From positions 274,777 through 338,776 of the forward strand of contig JAEUOR010000002.1 of the NCBI GenBank assembly GCA_016790635.1: DNA of 64,000 nt. The letters run 5' to 3'. Origin of the DNA: Burkholderiales bacterium. Its GTDB lineage: Bacteria > Pseudomonadota > Gammaproteobacteria > Burkholderiales > JAEUOS01. The notes beneath the pieces are model-generated. The model worked only from the letters and a program-made list of their open reading frames with translations, was not told the DNA's origin and ran no database searches. Made by a program: the position numbers and the translations under genes. Positions within the stretch are counted from its first letter, which is position 1. Each line of letters opens with the position of its first letter. This document shows, piece after piece, positions 1 to 8,026 of the stretch.

Positions 1-398
1 GGAGCCACGAAGTGTGCCGTCAGCGCCACCGTGGCGATCTGCGTCTTGTCGCCCATTTCCGCCAGGAAGAAGGCGATCAGCGTCGCTCCGAATACACCGA
101 AGCGCCGGGCGACCTGCGTTTCCTCCTGCTCCAGCCGGTCGGGGATCAGTGTCCAGACCGCCATGCCGATGAAGGAGGCGCCGAGTGCCCAGCGCAAGAC
201 CTCCGGACTCAGCGCACCGGTGAGCCAGGCCCCCAGTGCGCCGGCGAGACCATGGTTCACGATCGTCGCCGCCAGGATGCCCAGGATGATCGGCAGCGGC
301 TTCTTGAAGCGCGCAGCGAGAAGAAAAGCCAGAAGCTGGGTCTTGTCACCGATTTCTGCAAGGGCGACGACGCCAGTCGAGACCAGTAGAGCTTCCAC
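1..398 (-). CDS. GDT1/TMEM165 (UPF0016) family membrane transporter, 5' part only
   Basis: This is the N-terminal 132 residues of a membrane protein that continues beyond the left edge of the window. The family signature E-x-G-D-K-T-Q appears twice, as EIGDKTQ at residues 15-21 and EMGDKTQ at 114-120, the internal-duplication layout of GDT1-type Mn2+/Ca2+ exporters. Hydrophobic stretches flank both motifs. The start is a GTG at 398-396 preceded by a GGAA; no ATG lies in a suitable place, so ATG-only gene callers would miss it. Family members are about 190 residues, so roughly two thirds is visible. Manganese export is the best-supported role in bacterial relatives; the substrate here is inferred. 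Confidence 0.85.
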   Translation of the reverse strand, partial: MEALLVSTGVVALAEIGDKTQLLAFLLAARFKKPLPIILGILAATIVNHGLAGALGAWLTGALSPEVLRWALGASFIGMAVWTLIPDRLEQEETQVARRFGVFGATLIAFFLAEMGDKTQIATVALTAHFVA

Positions 399-430
399 GC
401 AGGTTCCGGGCGGGATCGCCAACAAGAAAG

Positions 431-457
431 AAGGGCCCGGCAGTTGTCCGGGCCCTT
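431..457 (-). terminator. Rho-independent terminator of ssrA
   Basis: A perfect 10-bp stem (431-440 with 448-457) closes a 7-nt loop. On the minus strand it is followed by CTTTCTTGTT. It starts 8 nt after the tmRNA CCA end, so it fits as the ssrA terminator and also separates ssrA from the GDT1-family gene downstream. Confidence 0.8.
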
Positions 458-464
458 GTCAAAA

Positions 465-835
465 TGGTGGAGCCGGCGGGAATTGAACCCGCGTCCGCAA
501 GCCCTCCACAGCAAGTTCTACATGCGTATCCGGTCTATTTGATTTAACCGCTGCCTTAGCCGACAGGCAGGCCGGACAGCGGCGAGTCACCTTGGTTTAA
601 GCCGGCGCCAAGTAACCCGACGCCGGCCGATTCCCTCTGGATGACGCTACCGTGAGTTTTTGAGGCTCACTCCGGTCGAGGGAAGCACCGGTGTAGCGGC
701 TTCGCTAGTTTTTTAGGCTGCGAGAGCAAAACGCTCGTCGTTCGCGTTTAGGTTTTTGCGGTTGGATTTACGAGGTGACCACCCCTCGGCATGCCCTCAC
801 TGCTTTGTAACCCACGTCGAAACCGGATCGGCCCC
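465..835 (-). ncRNA. ssrA: tmRNA (transfer-messenger RNA)
   Basis: The minus strand begins GGGGCCGATCCGG and ends with a T-arm-like GGGTTCAATTCCCGC followed by the acceptor strand and an encoded CCA. The 7-bp acceptor stem GGGGCCG/CGGCTCC forms with one G-U pair. An internal reading frame at 745-713 encodes ANDERFALAA followed by TAA, the tag peptide typical of Burkholderiales. Length is 371 nt, normal for the one-piece form. The product rescues stalled ribosomes and marks the nascent chain for proteolysis. A possible promoter lies upstream on the minus strand, with TAGAAT at 882-877 and a weak -35 CTGATG 17 bp before it. Confidence 0.96.
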
Positions 836-1062
836 GGAAATCGTCGCACGTCGCGTCGCAGCGCCACGACCTTGACATTCTAGGCCCTTTGCGCTGCTGC
901 ATCAGGAATATGGGGGGTGTGTGGCTGCCTTCAAGCCTTGGCCGTGGTGCGCGTTCCTTGCGCTGCGTCAAGCCCGGCATTGTCCGGCGAACTAATCTGT
1001 CTTGCATGACGCCACCGTTTCGGTGGCGTGCGACGAATCGACCTTTTGAGCGGAGCCTTCCC

Positions 1063-1470
1063 ATGTCCTTTGCCCATGCCGTCGTCTGGCTGGACCATTC
1101 CGAAGCCCACGTGCTTCATTTCAACGACTCGGCGGCGGAGAGCGAGAAAGTGCGCGCCCATTCGCTCCATCAGCATCGCCACCATCGCGCCGGGTCGGTG
1201 GGGTCGGGCCATGCCGCCGAGGACGAGGCGTACTACCACGCGGTCGCAAGCGCCGTCGCGGACGCGCAGGAGATCCTGATCGTCGGTCCGGCCGGCGCCA
1301 AGACCGTGCTCATGAAGCACATGCAGCGGCACGATCCCAAGATCGCGCAATGCGTGGTCGGCATCGAGACGGTCGACCATCCGAGCGACGGGCAGTTGCT
1401 GGCCTACGCGCGCCACTACTTCGTCAAGGCCGACCGCATGCGCGGCGACCCTGTGCCGCGTCACGCCTGA
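1063..1470 (+). CDS. Small eRF1-like/'translational machinery' family protein, function unknown
   Basis: The 135-residue product starts MSFAHAVVWLDH and is rich in histidine around residues 33-41 (HSLHQHRHH). The hydrophobic segment EILIVGPAGAKTVLMKH and the VVGIETVDHPSDGQLLAYARHYF end resemble the eRF1 domain-like proteins annotated in Burkholderiales as translational machinery proteins. No catalytic motif is seen. The ATG at 1063 was chosen because GAGCGGAG lies just upstream and homologues start with this sequence; the frame is open further upstream without a better start. It is a single gene with no obvious operon partner. The family name is from memory and the role in translation is unproven. 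Confidence 0.6.
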   Translation: MSFAHAVVWLDHSEAHVLHFNDSAAESEKVRAHSLHQHRHHRAGSVGSGHAAEDEAYYHAVASAVADAQEILIVGPAGAKTVLMKHMQRHDPKIAQCVVGIETVDHPSDGQLLAYARHYFVKADRMRGDPVPRHA

Positions 1471-1527
1471 CCGTGTTGGGTGTACCCTTGCCTTCCTGGA
1501 CGCACGCGCGGGAAGGCAGGGAAAGGG

Positions 1528-1941
1528 TTGCGCAGACGCGAATTGATGTTGTGCGCCTGCGCCGGGATTGCCGGCGTGGTGCCGCGTGCCTGGTCGCAGG
1601 CCGGGCCGGAGTGGCGGCCGTTCATGGACCTGGCCTTCGAGATGCGCCGGCGTGCGGTCGCCGCAGGCGACCAGCCCTATGGCGCGGTGGTGGTGCGCGA
1701 ACGCAAGGTCGTCGCGGCCAGTCCCAGCCGGGTTGTCAGCGCGCGCAACGTCGACGCCCACGCCGAGCGCGAGGCCCTGCGAGAAGCGCGCGAGAAACTG
1801 GGCGCCGCTGACCTGGCCGGTGCGGTCCTGGTGTCGAGTTCGCGCCCCTGTGGCCTGTGCGAGCGCGCCGCCTTCGCCGCCGGCATCACGCGCATGATCC
1901 ACGGCGAGCAACTGCACGACGCCGGTCCGCCGCGCGCTTAA
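1528..1941 (+). CDS. Exported cytidine/guanine deaminase-like zinc protein
   Basis: The product carries the zinc-deaminase signature: DAHAERE (zinc ligand His and proton-shuttle Glu) in the middle and SSRPCGLCE (two zinc Cys) near the C-terminus, so the three zinc ligands and the catalytic Glu are all present. The N-terminus MRRRELMLCACAGIAGVVP followed by SQA looks like a Tat-type or Sec signal peptide, which is unusual because this fold normally acts on nucleosides or tRNA in the cytoplasm. The TTG start at 1528 has an AGGGA 5 nt upstream; a GTG at 1480 and an ATG at 1546 are alternatives. Substrate is unknown. If the signal is real, the enzyme acts in the periplasm. Confidence 0.65.
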   Translation: MRRRELMLCACAGIAGVVPRAWSQAGPEWRPFMDLAFEMRRRAVAAGDQPYGAVVVRERKVVAASPSRVVSARNVDAHAEREALREAREKLGAADLAGAVLVSSSRPCGLCERAAFAAGITRMIHGEQLHDAGPPRA

Positions 1942-2015
1942 GTCGCGGAGCCGGCGCAAACGCGGCGGCTCCGGATGATGCCGCACGCGCTTATGCGGGC
2001 GCGGTCAACCGCGCC

Positions 2016-3218
2016 TCACGGGTACATGTAGCGTCGTGACCAGGGCGTGCTGTTGTAGCGCGGGTCGGCGCCGGCCTTGCACACCAGCACCTGATGGATC
2101 GACACCCAGTCGTGCGCGAAGGCATGCGCGCAGCCGGCCAGGTAGATGCGCCAGATGCGAAAGCGCTTCTCGTCGACCAGGCGGTGAATGGCGGCGGCGC
2201 GATCCTCGAAGTTGGCCGACCACAAGGCCAGGGTGCGCGCGTAATGGCGCCGCAGCGATTCGACGTCCAGCGCCTCGAGTCCGGCGGCGGCCATCTCCTT
2301 CAATGCCAGCGAGATGTGCGGCAGCTCGCCGCGCGGGAACACGTACTTGTCGATGAAGTCGGCCGCGCCGTAGGGCGAACCGCGGCTCTCGGGGTCGGTC
2401 GCGGTGATGCCGTGGTTCATCGCCAGCCCGCCGTCGGCCAGGAGCGCCTGGATGCGGCCGAAGTAGGTGCGCAGGTTCTTGAGTCCCACGTGCTCGAACA
2501 TGCCCACCGAGGTGATGCGCTCGAACGTGCCGGTCACGTCGCGGTAGTCCTGCAGGCGGATCTCGACCCGGTCGGCCACGCCGGCCGCGCGCACCCGTTC
2601 GCGCGCCAGTTCGTACTGGTTCTTCGACAGGGTGATGCCGGTGACGCGTGCGCCGTACTTTTGCGCTGCGCGGATGGCGAGCGCGCCCCAGCCGCAGCCG
2701 ATGTCGAGCAGGCGGTCGCCGGGCTGCACCATGATCTTGGTGAGGATGTGATCGAGCTTGGCCAGCTGCGCGGTCTCCAGGTCCTCGCGGCCGGTCTCGA
2801 AGTACGCGCACGAGTACACCATGCGCGCATCCAGCCAGGCGGCGTAGAAGTCGTTGGAAACGTCGTAGTGATAGCCGATCGCCTCGGCGTCACGGCGCTT
2901 GTTGGCGCGCACGGCGTGGAAGGCGCGCCGCGCGCGCCCCGGGCGCGTGGTGGCCGCGACCAGGCCCGCGACCGCGTCGATCGCGTCACTGATGCGGCCC
3001 TCGATGTGAAACATGCCCTGGATGTAGGCGTCCGCCAGCCGGTCCAGGCTGGGCTTGATGAAGGGCATGAGTGCGCGCCGCGTCGGTATCAACACCGTGA
3101 CCTTGGGCGCGCGCCCCAGGTCGTGCTCGCGGTTGTCCCACAGTCTCAGGCGCAGCGGAATGTCGGCACGTGCGCGCAGGCCCAGGAGGGCGTGATCGAT
3201 GCTGCGTTCGAGGATCAT
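2016..3218 (-). CDS. cfa: Cyclopropane-fatty-acyl-phospholipid synthase
   Basis: A 400-residue SAM-dependent enzyme that methylenates unsaturated acyl chains of membrane phospholipids. The Cfa family substrate-side motif YHYDVSNDFY lies at residues 116-125, and the SAM-binding loop LDIGCGWG at 171-178. EHVGLKN and the C-terminal HDWVSIHQ region also match Cfa proteins, and the length is typical. The ATG at 3218 is preceded by GGAGGG at a good distance, so the 15 extra upstream residues of the open frame are not used. It lies 146 bp downstream of the UGSC selenoprotein gene on the same strand, so co-transcription is possible but not shown. Confidence 0.93.
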   Translation of the reverse strand: MILERSIDHALLGLRARADIPLRLRLWDNREHDLGRAPKVTVLIPTRRALMPFIKPSLDRLADAYIQGMFHIEGRISDAIDAVAGLVAATTRPGRARRAFHAVRANKRRDAEAIGYHYDVSNDFYAAWLDARMVYSCAYFETGREDLETAQLAKLDHILTKIMVQPGDRLLDIGCGWGALAIRAAQKYGARVTGITLSKNQYELARERVRAAGVADRVEIRLQDYRDVTGTFERITSVGMFEHVGLKNLRTYFGRIQALLADGGLAMNHGITATDPESRGSPYGAADFIDKYVFPRGELPHISLALKEMAAAGLEALDVESLRRHYARTLALWSANFEDRAAAIHRLVDEKRFRIWRIYLAGCAHAFAHDWVSIHQVLVCKAGADPRYNSTPWSRRYMYP

Positions 3219-3364
3219 GGCATGGCCCTCCGCTGTATCGAGGCGAGAAACGGTACTTTGCACCTGTCCGGCGGTGGGCGCAAGTCAGCGGTGCGGCTTG
3301 TGCGGTGCAGCGAGCGCGGCGCGCGCAGGGCAGGCTGTGAAGGCGCGCAAGACAGCGCGCCTGT

Positions 3365-3898
3365 CTACGCGCCCTGGCGCTGGATCATCGCAAGGATTTG
3401 TTCCACGGCCGTATCGGCGATCGCGGCCAGTTCGGCCGGCGTGCGGTTCTGGATCGGGTGCGGCACCCACACCAGGCCGGCGGCGAAGCCGAGCGCCTTC
3501 ATCTGCGCGTCGGCTGCCGCGCGGAACGCCTCGCTGGCGACGCCGCATCCGGGGATGCCGCGGCGATCCAGGGTCTGGAGGTCATGCAGACTGCATGACG
3601 TGCAGGACCCTCAGTCGGCCAGTGCCTCGATGACGACGTCGCAACGTTCGACGATGTCCTGGATGACCTGCTCGGGCGCGGGCTTGGTATGGGTCGGCTT
3701 GGCGAAACGCAGGAGCGTGAGCCCGCGCGCGGACAAGCGCGCCTCGATCGTGTCGAGGAACTCCTCGCTGCGTTCCTTGGAGATGGACAGGAGTCCGACG
3801 GTTGCGCGCGAGAGGTCGGCCGGCGGCGGGCGCCGGGCGCGCTGCGCCGCTGCGGTCTCCATGGTGGGATCTCGCATCGAATAGGCTTCCAGGTTCAT
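3365..3898 (-). CDS. UGSC-family selenoprotein (in-frame UGA at 3613-3611 read as Sec96)
   Basis: Read normally, this frame stops at TGA 3613-3611 after the residues DVVIEALAD. Read with that codon as selenocysteine it continues in frame for 81 more residues to TAG 3367-3365, giving GSCTSCSLHD immediately after the Sec and VWVPHPIQNRTPAEL further on. That is the UGSC family known from selenoproteome surveys, where Sec or Cys occupies the first position of [U/C]GSC. The product is 177 aa with U96, C99 and C102. A 7-bp hairpin with a 5-nt loop starts 11 nt after the UGA. The start ATG overlaps the stop of the thioredoxin-fold gene upstream (ATGA at 3895-3898). Complete selA, selB and selC genes lie 2.1-6 kb away. 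The reaction is unknown; a redox role is inferred from Sec and the nearby cysteines. Confidence 0.93.
3581..3599 (-). promoter_or_regulatory. bSECIS hairpin of the UGSC selenoprotein
   Basis: The minus-strand sequence GTCATGC-AGTCT-GCATGAC forms a perfect 7-bp stem with a 5-nt loop. It begins 11 nt after the UGA (spacer 3610-3600) and lies inside the coding sequence. Position and size match bacterial SECIS elements, where SelB binds a small apical loop; the E. coli fdhF loop GGUCU is close to AGUCU. Confidence 0.88.
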
Positions 3899-5319
3899 GT
3901 GCCGATCTCCGTGGATACGACTTGCACTTCTTGGTGGCGCCGTTGCGCGGTCCAGCCGCCGATGATAGCGGAGAACAATCCGCCTTCGCCGCCGGCGCGC
4001 ACGATGATGAGGCCGCCGGGATGGAACTTGTCGATCATCTCCTCGCCGCGCGACGCGTCGATTCCCATGCCAACCCCGCCCGCGCCTGCGACCAGGTCGC
4101 GCCCCGGGCGCCTCAGGGCCTGCCAGATCTCCGCCTCGATGCGTGCGCGGTCCCAGCCGCCCTGCTTGAAGATGGCGTAGTGATCGGGGGAGATCACCAG
4201 GAGCGCATGCGACCACTGCGCCTGCTTGGGATGACAGACCGCCCACAAGGCCATCGCCAGCGAGCGCGCCAGGCCCTCGGGGTCGCGCGACTTCTGCTCG
4301 GCGACGCCCTGTACCCCGTCGCCGTGGAAGAGTGTCACGGTGGATGATCCGCGCGGGTGGCCGCGGGCGACGTTGAGCGGCACCCAGTCCGGATCGGTTT
4401 CGTCCTCGGCAAAGCAAAACGTGTACTTGCCCGGGTTGCCCAGCACCGCCCGGTCGATCTCCTGCGGGCGGCCGCCGCCGACGTTGCGGATCACCAGCTG
4501 CAGCGCGCGGCCGATGGTGGCATTGGCGCGATTGCCCTGGCCGAGCGCATTGCCGGCCCAGTTCATGCCGATGCGTTTGCTGACCGGGCCGTTGACGATC
4601 ACCACCGGGCCCGAGAACCACAGCGTTGCCAACAGGCCGTGCATCGAGAATTCGGGTTTGAGCGCCGCCTCGATGGCGGCCAGGACGACAGGGAAGTATT
4701 CGGGGCGGCAACCGGCCATCACGGCGTTGATGGCGGCTTTCTCGATGGTGCACTCGGCCAGGTTGGGGGGAATCAGCCCGATGATCTCGTCGGGCTTGCG
4801 CGTGGTGCCGCCCAGCATGCGCGCGATGCGCAGGTCGGTTGGCGGGATCACCGGCAAGCCGTCGGTCCAGCCGCGGTCGTAGGCGACTTCCGCCGGATCG
4901 TCCATCGGGTCGACCTCGATTTTGCGCGAGGCCAGTTGCAAAGCGCCGAACCTGAGCGCCAGGCGCTCGGGCATGCCGGGCTCGACCGAGAGCGAGCCGC
5001 AACCGGGCCGCGACGGCGGCAGGTCGGGGCCGAGTCCGGTCAGGCCGCTGACCTTCTCCCAGTCTGAACGGTGCCATCCTTCAGCGCGTGCGGCCTCGCG
5101 ACCATCCTCGAGGCGGATCAGGGTCGGCACGATCTCGATCCTGAGGCGCCAGGACGTCTCGAGCCCGCGGTCATCCAGCGCGCCGCCGGCGGCCGCGGGA
5201 AAGGCGGGGTCGTCCTGGCAATGGAGCGCCAGCGGCAGGCGCTCTTTCAATTCGGCCAGCAACGGTTCGACCATCTGGCAGGTCTCGCAGTCGCGCTTGA
5301 CTACCACCACGTATTGCAT
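3895..5319 (-). CDS. Thioredoxin-fold protein fused to a large UGSC-associated domain
   Basis: A 474-residue protein. Residues 1-90 look like a thioredoxin/glutaredoxin domain: beta strand QYVVVVKRD, then CETC at 11-14 and a later VPTLIRLEDG resembling the cis-proline strand. From about residue 120 a separate domain begins with YDRGWTDGLPVIPPT and continues through EKAAINAVMAGCRPEYFP, NGPVSKRIGMN and GGEGGLFSAIIGGW. I recognise it only as a partner that accompanies UGSC-motif proteins; no enzyme name can be given. The ATG at 5319 has GGGAA 6 nt before it; an ATG at 5340 is possible. Its stop overlaps the UGSC start, so the two are translationally coupled and probably form one redox system, with the CxxC domain a candidate reductant for the selenoprotein. 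It is divergent from the peroxiredoxin-like selenoprotein, with 153 bp between. Confidence 0.72.
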   Translation of the reverse strand: MQYVVVVKRDCETCQMVEPLLAELKERLPLALHCQDDPAFPAAAGGALDDRGLETSWRLRIEIVPTLIRLEDGREAARAEGWHRSDWEKVSGLTGLGPDLPPSRPGCGSLSVEPGMPERLALRFGALQLASRKIEVDPMDDPAEVAYDRGWTDGLPVIPPTDLRIARMLGGTTRKPDEIIGLIPPNLAECTIEKAAINAVMAGCRPEYFPVVLAAIEAALKPEFSMHGLLATLWFSGPVVIVNGPVSKRIGMNWAGNALGQGNRANATIGRALQLVIRNVGGGRPQEIDRAVLGNPGKYTFCFAEDETDPDWVPLNVARGHPRGSSTVTLFHGDGVQGVAEQKSRDPEGLARSLAMALWAVCHPKQAQWSHALLVISPDHYAIFKQGGWDRARIEAEIWQALRRPGRDLVAGAGGVGMGIDASRGEEMIDKFHPGGLIIVRAGGEGGLFSAIIGGWTAQRRHQEVQVVSTEIGT

Positions 5320-5472
5320 CCTTGTTCCCGTCGTTTGCATGCCTCTCCAGAATACACCCGCGCTCCCGTGCGGTAGGCGTGCTCCCGTCACGCTGGCGGC
5401 AGTCGGGCTACACTGCCGGCCTGCGGGTGGTGGGACCATCGCCCGCCGACCTTCCTTCACGAAAGGCATTGC

Positions 5473-5943
5473 ATGACTCAGAAACTGGGTATCGGCGCGG
5501 AATTCCCGGCGATGCGCATTCCCCTGGTCGGCGGCGGCGAGATGTCGCTGCCCGACGGCCTCGAGGGCAAGTACAAGGTCATCCTCTTTTATCGCGGGCA
5601 CTGGTGACCCTACTGCGTCCGGCAGTTGGCCGGATTTGCCAAGATCAAGCCCGAACTCGACGCGCTCGGCGTCGGCCTTTTCACGGCCAGCATCGACGGA
5701 CCGGACAAGGCCGGGGAAGTGGCCGCCAAGCTCAACTTCCCGGTCGGGCATAGCGTCACCCGCGCTCATGCCGACCTGATCGGCGCATGGTGGGAAGATC
5801 GCCGCTCGATCATCCAGCCTTCCGAATTCATCCTCGGGCCGGACAACAAGGTCGTCGGTTCATCCTATAGCGACGGGCCGCTCGGGCGCATCGACGCGGC
5901 CGACGTGGTGCGCCTGGTCACCTTCTACAACTCGCGCAAGTAG
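5473..5943 (+). CDS. Peroxiredoxin-like selenoprotein with UxxC motif (UGA at 5605-5607 read as Sec45)
   Basis: Translation from ATG 5473 gives a thioredoxin-fold AhpC/TSA-like start (GIGAEFPAMRIPL), then VILFYRGHW, an in-frame TGA, and PYCVRQLAGFAKIKPEL, with conserved sequence to TAG 5941. GHW-[T/C/U]-PYC is the active-site region of peroxiredoxin-like proteins, and the TGA occupies the catalytic position, giving U45-P-Y-C48. The full product is 156 aa, a normal length, while termination at the TGA would leave 44 residues without an active site. A SECIS-like hairpin follows 10 nt after the UGA. A GAAAGG ribosome site precedes the ATG and a strong terminator follows the stop. It probably reduces peroxides or organic hydroperoxides; the substrate is not shown. 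Confidence 0.93.
5618..5634 (+). promoter_or_regulatory. bSECIS hairpin of the peroxiredoxin-like selenoprotein
   Basis: TCCGGC-AGTTG-GCCGGA forms a perfect 6-bp stem and 5-nt loop, 10 nt after the UGA at 5605-5607. Together with the element at 3581-3599 it gives a loop consensus of AGUYK, which would be the local SelB recognition signal. Confidence 0.85.
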
Positions 5944-5965
5944 GCGCGTTCGCGCCTGGCCGCAG

Positions 5966-5993
5966 GGCCGCCCGTCGGGGCGGCCTTTTTTTT
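5966..5993 (+). terminator. Rho-independent terminator of the peroxiredoxin-like gene
   Basis: A perfect 8-bp stem (GGCCGCCC 5966-5973 with GGGCGGCC 5978-5985) and 4-nt loop are followed by eight T residues. It lies 22 nt after the selenoprotein stop and 6 nt from the 3' end of convergent selC. Confidence 0.92.
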
Positions 5994-5998
5994 CGTGC

Positions 5999-6093
5999 TG
6001 GCGGAAGTGAGTGGGAGTCGAACCCACCAGGAACGTCTGACGCCCCTCACCGGGTTTGAAGTCCGGGCGCCCCACCGGGGACGATTCTCTTCC
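5999..6093 (-). tRNA. selC: tRNA-Sec, anticodon TCA
   Basis: The 95-nt minus-strand gene begins GGAAGAGAATCG and ends CACTTCCGCCA with CCA encoded. The anticodon TCA is at 6059-6057 within GGACTTCAAACCC. It has the extended acceptor stem, a long variable arm and the T-arm GGTTCGACTCC typical of bacterial tRNA-Sec, and the same overall length as E. coli selC. The 8-bp acceptor stem has one A-A mismatch at position 6. It lies 19 nt downstream of selB on the same strand, so it may be processed from the selAB transcript. It inserts selenocysteine at UGA codons together with SelB. Confidence 0.97.
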
Positions 6094-6112
6094 CTGTGAA
6101 CATCAATGCAGT

Positions 6113-8026
6113 CTACCCGGCCTGTCCCTGGTCGGCGCCGAAGACCTGCTCTGCGCTCTTCATCACCAGGCGCTCGTTGCCCAGGCGGCGCGTGAGCCCC
6201 AGCCGGTCGAAGGCTTCCAGCACCTCGATGGCCAGGTTGCGGCCCAGGCCCGAGCGGTCGCGAAACTGTGCGGCGGTGAAGCGCTGCTTGCGGTCGGCGC
6301 CGCCCAAGGCTTCGGCGTGCGCAGCGAGCGTGCGCGCCGCGGCCGGCGGCATGAAACGCTCTTCGCCGATGCGCACCAGGCGACGCATCTGCGCCATGCG
6401 GCCCTGCAGCGACTTGACCTGCCGCACCGGCAGCTTGAGGCCGGCGGCGATCTCCGCGCAGGTCGGCGCCTGCGCGGGTTCATTCTTGGAAAAGGCCGCG
6501 ATGCGGCGCGCAAGCGCCTCGTCGGCATCGTTCAGGCCGCTGTCGTGTGTCGCCAGCGCCAGCGCCGCGCCATGCCGCTTGAGGCTGCCGTCGGCCAGCA
6601 GGTCGGCGGCCAGCACGGCCAGTGCGTCGCGCTTGACGCGCAGCGCAGTGCCATGCAAGAGGCGGTCTTCGGGCACGCCGGGCGAGGCCGGTGAGCGCGC
6701 GTGCCAGGCGGCAAGCGCGGCCAGCGCAGCACTCTTCGCCGCGTTCCAGTGCTTGGTCTCGAAAGCGACGGACCCGGCCACGCGCGCACCGGCGGTTGCA
6801 AGCAGACGCTGCACGTGCGCAGCATCCAGGTTGCGCGCGCGCGCGAAGTCGGACGGTTCCAGGCCCGACGGCGAGACCGCCAGCGCCGCGCGCAGCGCCT
6901 CTCCGTGATCGGCGCGGTCGAGCGCATGCAGCAGCGCCAGGCGTGCCGGCCGCGCGCGGCCGCGCGGCGGCGCGAAGATGTCGATGACCCGCGCGCCGCC
7001 CAGGGTGCGGCGCGCCGACTGGTCGCGCAGGATGGCGCGGTCGCCGTGGCAGGCCTGCAGCGGGCGGTCGAGCACCAGTTGCGCCAGTCCGGTCTCGCCG
7101 GGTGCGAGGCTGGCGGCTTCCAGCAGCGCGACGCGTCCGGTCACATCCGCCGCTCCCAGGTGCACGTGCAGCGGGGTCCAGTGGGCCAGGGGTCGCGCCT
7201 CGCCGGCCAGTACCTGCACCATGACGTCGATGCGCGTGACCGCGGGTGCGACATCCGGCGCGACGATCCAGTCGCCGCGGCTGATGGCGGCGGTCGCACC
7301 GGCCAGGTTGAGCGCGCAGCGCTCGCCGGCGACCGCGCGCGGGGCGCCGCGGTCGTGCGCGCGCAGGCCGCGCACGCGTGCGGCGGCGCCGGCCGGCCGC
7401 GCTTCGACCATGTCGCCGGCCGCGACGCTGCCGGAGAGCACCGTGCCAGTCACGATCAGTCCGGCACCCGGCAGCGTGAAGGCGCGGTCCACGGTCATGC
7501 GCAGGTGGTCGCCTGCGCGCGCGCTGCGCCCGGCCATGGCCTGCAGATGCGCGCGCAGCGGCTCCACCCCGGCCCCGGTCAATGCGGACAAAGGGAAGAC
7601 CGGTACCAGGCCGGCACCATGGGCCGCGAGGAGCGTGCTCACCTCGCCTGCCGCAACTTCGGCGCGCGCCGGTTCGACCGCATCGATCTTGGTCAGGGCG
7701 ACCGCGCCGACCGGCACGCCGATGAGTTCCAGGATGGCCAGGTGCTCGCGCGTCTGCGGCATGGGCCCGTCGTCGGCCGCCACGACCAGCAGCGCGCAGT
7801 CGATGCCGGTCATGCCGGCCAGCATGTTGTGCACGAAGTGCTCGTGCCCCGGCACGTCGACAAAGCCGATGCGCCGCCCGTTGGCGGTCTCGAGATGGGC
7901 GAAGCCCAGGTCGATGGTCATGCCGCGGCGCTTTTCCTCGGGCAGGCGATCGGTGTCGACGCCGGTCAGCTGCCGGATCAGCGAGGTCTTGCCGTGGTCG
8001 ACATGTCCCGCGGTGGCGATGATCAC
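6113..8026 (-). CDS. selB: Selenocysteine-specific elongation factor SelB
   Basis: A 637-residue translational GTPase that carries Sec-tRNA to UGA codons by binding the SECIS hairpin. The EF-Tu-like G domain has GHVDHGKT at residues 7-14, DVPGHE at 57-62 and TKID at 112-115. Domains II and III follow. The C-terminal part from about residue 370 shows the repeated winged-helix pattern that binds SECIS RNA, ending in [22 protein letters not shown]. The start is GTG 8026 ([13 protein letters not shown], as in other SelB proteins), overlapping the selA stop as GTGA. Length and domain order are normal, and no lesion is seen. Confidence 0.97.
   Translation of the reverse strand: MIIATAGHVDHGKTSLIRQLTGVDTDRLPEEKRRGMTIDLGFAHLETANGRRIGFVDVPGHEHFVHNMLAGMTGIDCALLVVAADDGPMPQTREHLAILELIGVPVGAVALTKIDAVEPARAEVAAGEVSTLLAAHGAGLVPVFPLSALTGAGVEPLRAHLQAMAGRSARAGDHLRMTVDRAFTLPGAGLIVTGTVLSGSVAAGDMVEARPAGAAARVRGLRAHDRGAPRAVAGERCALNLAGATAAISRGDWIVAPDVAPAVTRIDVMVQVLAGEARPLAHWTPLHVHLGAADVTGRVALLEAASLAPGETGLAQLVLDRPLQACHGDRAILRDQSARRTLGGARVIDIFAPPRGRARPARLALLHALDRADHGEALRAALAVSPSGLEPSDFARARNLDAAHVQRLLATAGARVAGSVAFETKHWNAAKSAALAALAAWHARSPASPGVPEDRLLHGTALRVKRDALAVLAADLLADGSLKRHGAALALATHDSGLNDADEALARRIAAFSKNEPAQAPTCAEIAAGLKLPVRQVKSLQGRMAQMRRLVRIGEERFMPPAAARTLAAHAEALGGADRKQRFTAAQFRDRSGLGRNLAIEVLEAFDRLGLTRRLGNERLVMKSAEQVFGADQGQAG

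Noticed and set aside
931..1986. A 351-aa minus-strand open frame over the eRF1-like and deaminase genes
   Set aside because: It is an antisense shadow in GC-rich DNA; it is Arg/His/Ala-rich and resembles no family, whereas the plus-strand genes show conserved motifs.
2094..3884. A 596-aa plus-strand open frame
   Set aside because: It is antisense to cfa and the UGSC gene, with no ribosome site or recognisable domain.
3611..5077. A minus-strand open frame ending at 3611 as a complete ordinary protein
   Set aside because: Its final 95 codons are the UGSC protein before its Sec codon, and the earlier part is out of frame with the thioredoxin-fold gene. The natural product starts at 3898 and reads through the UGA.
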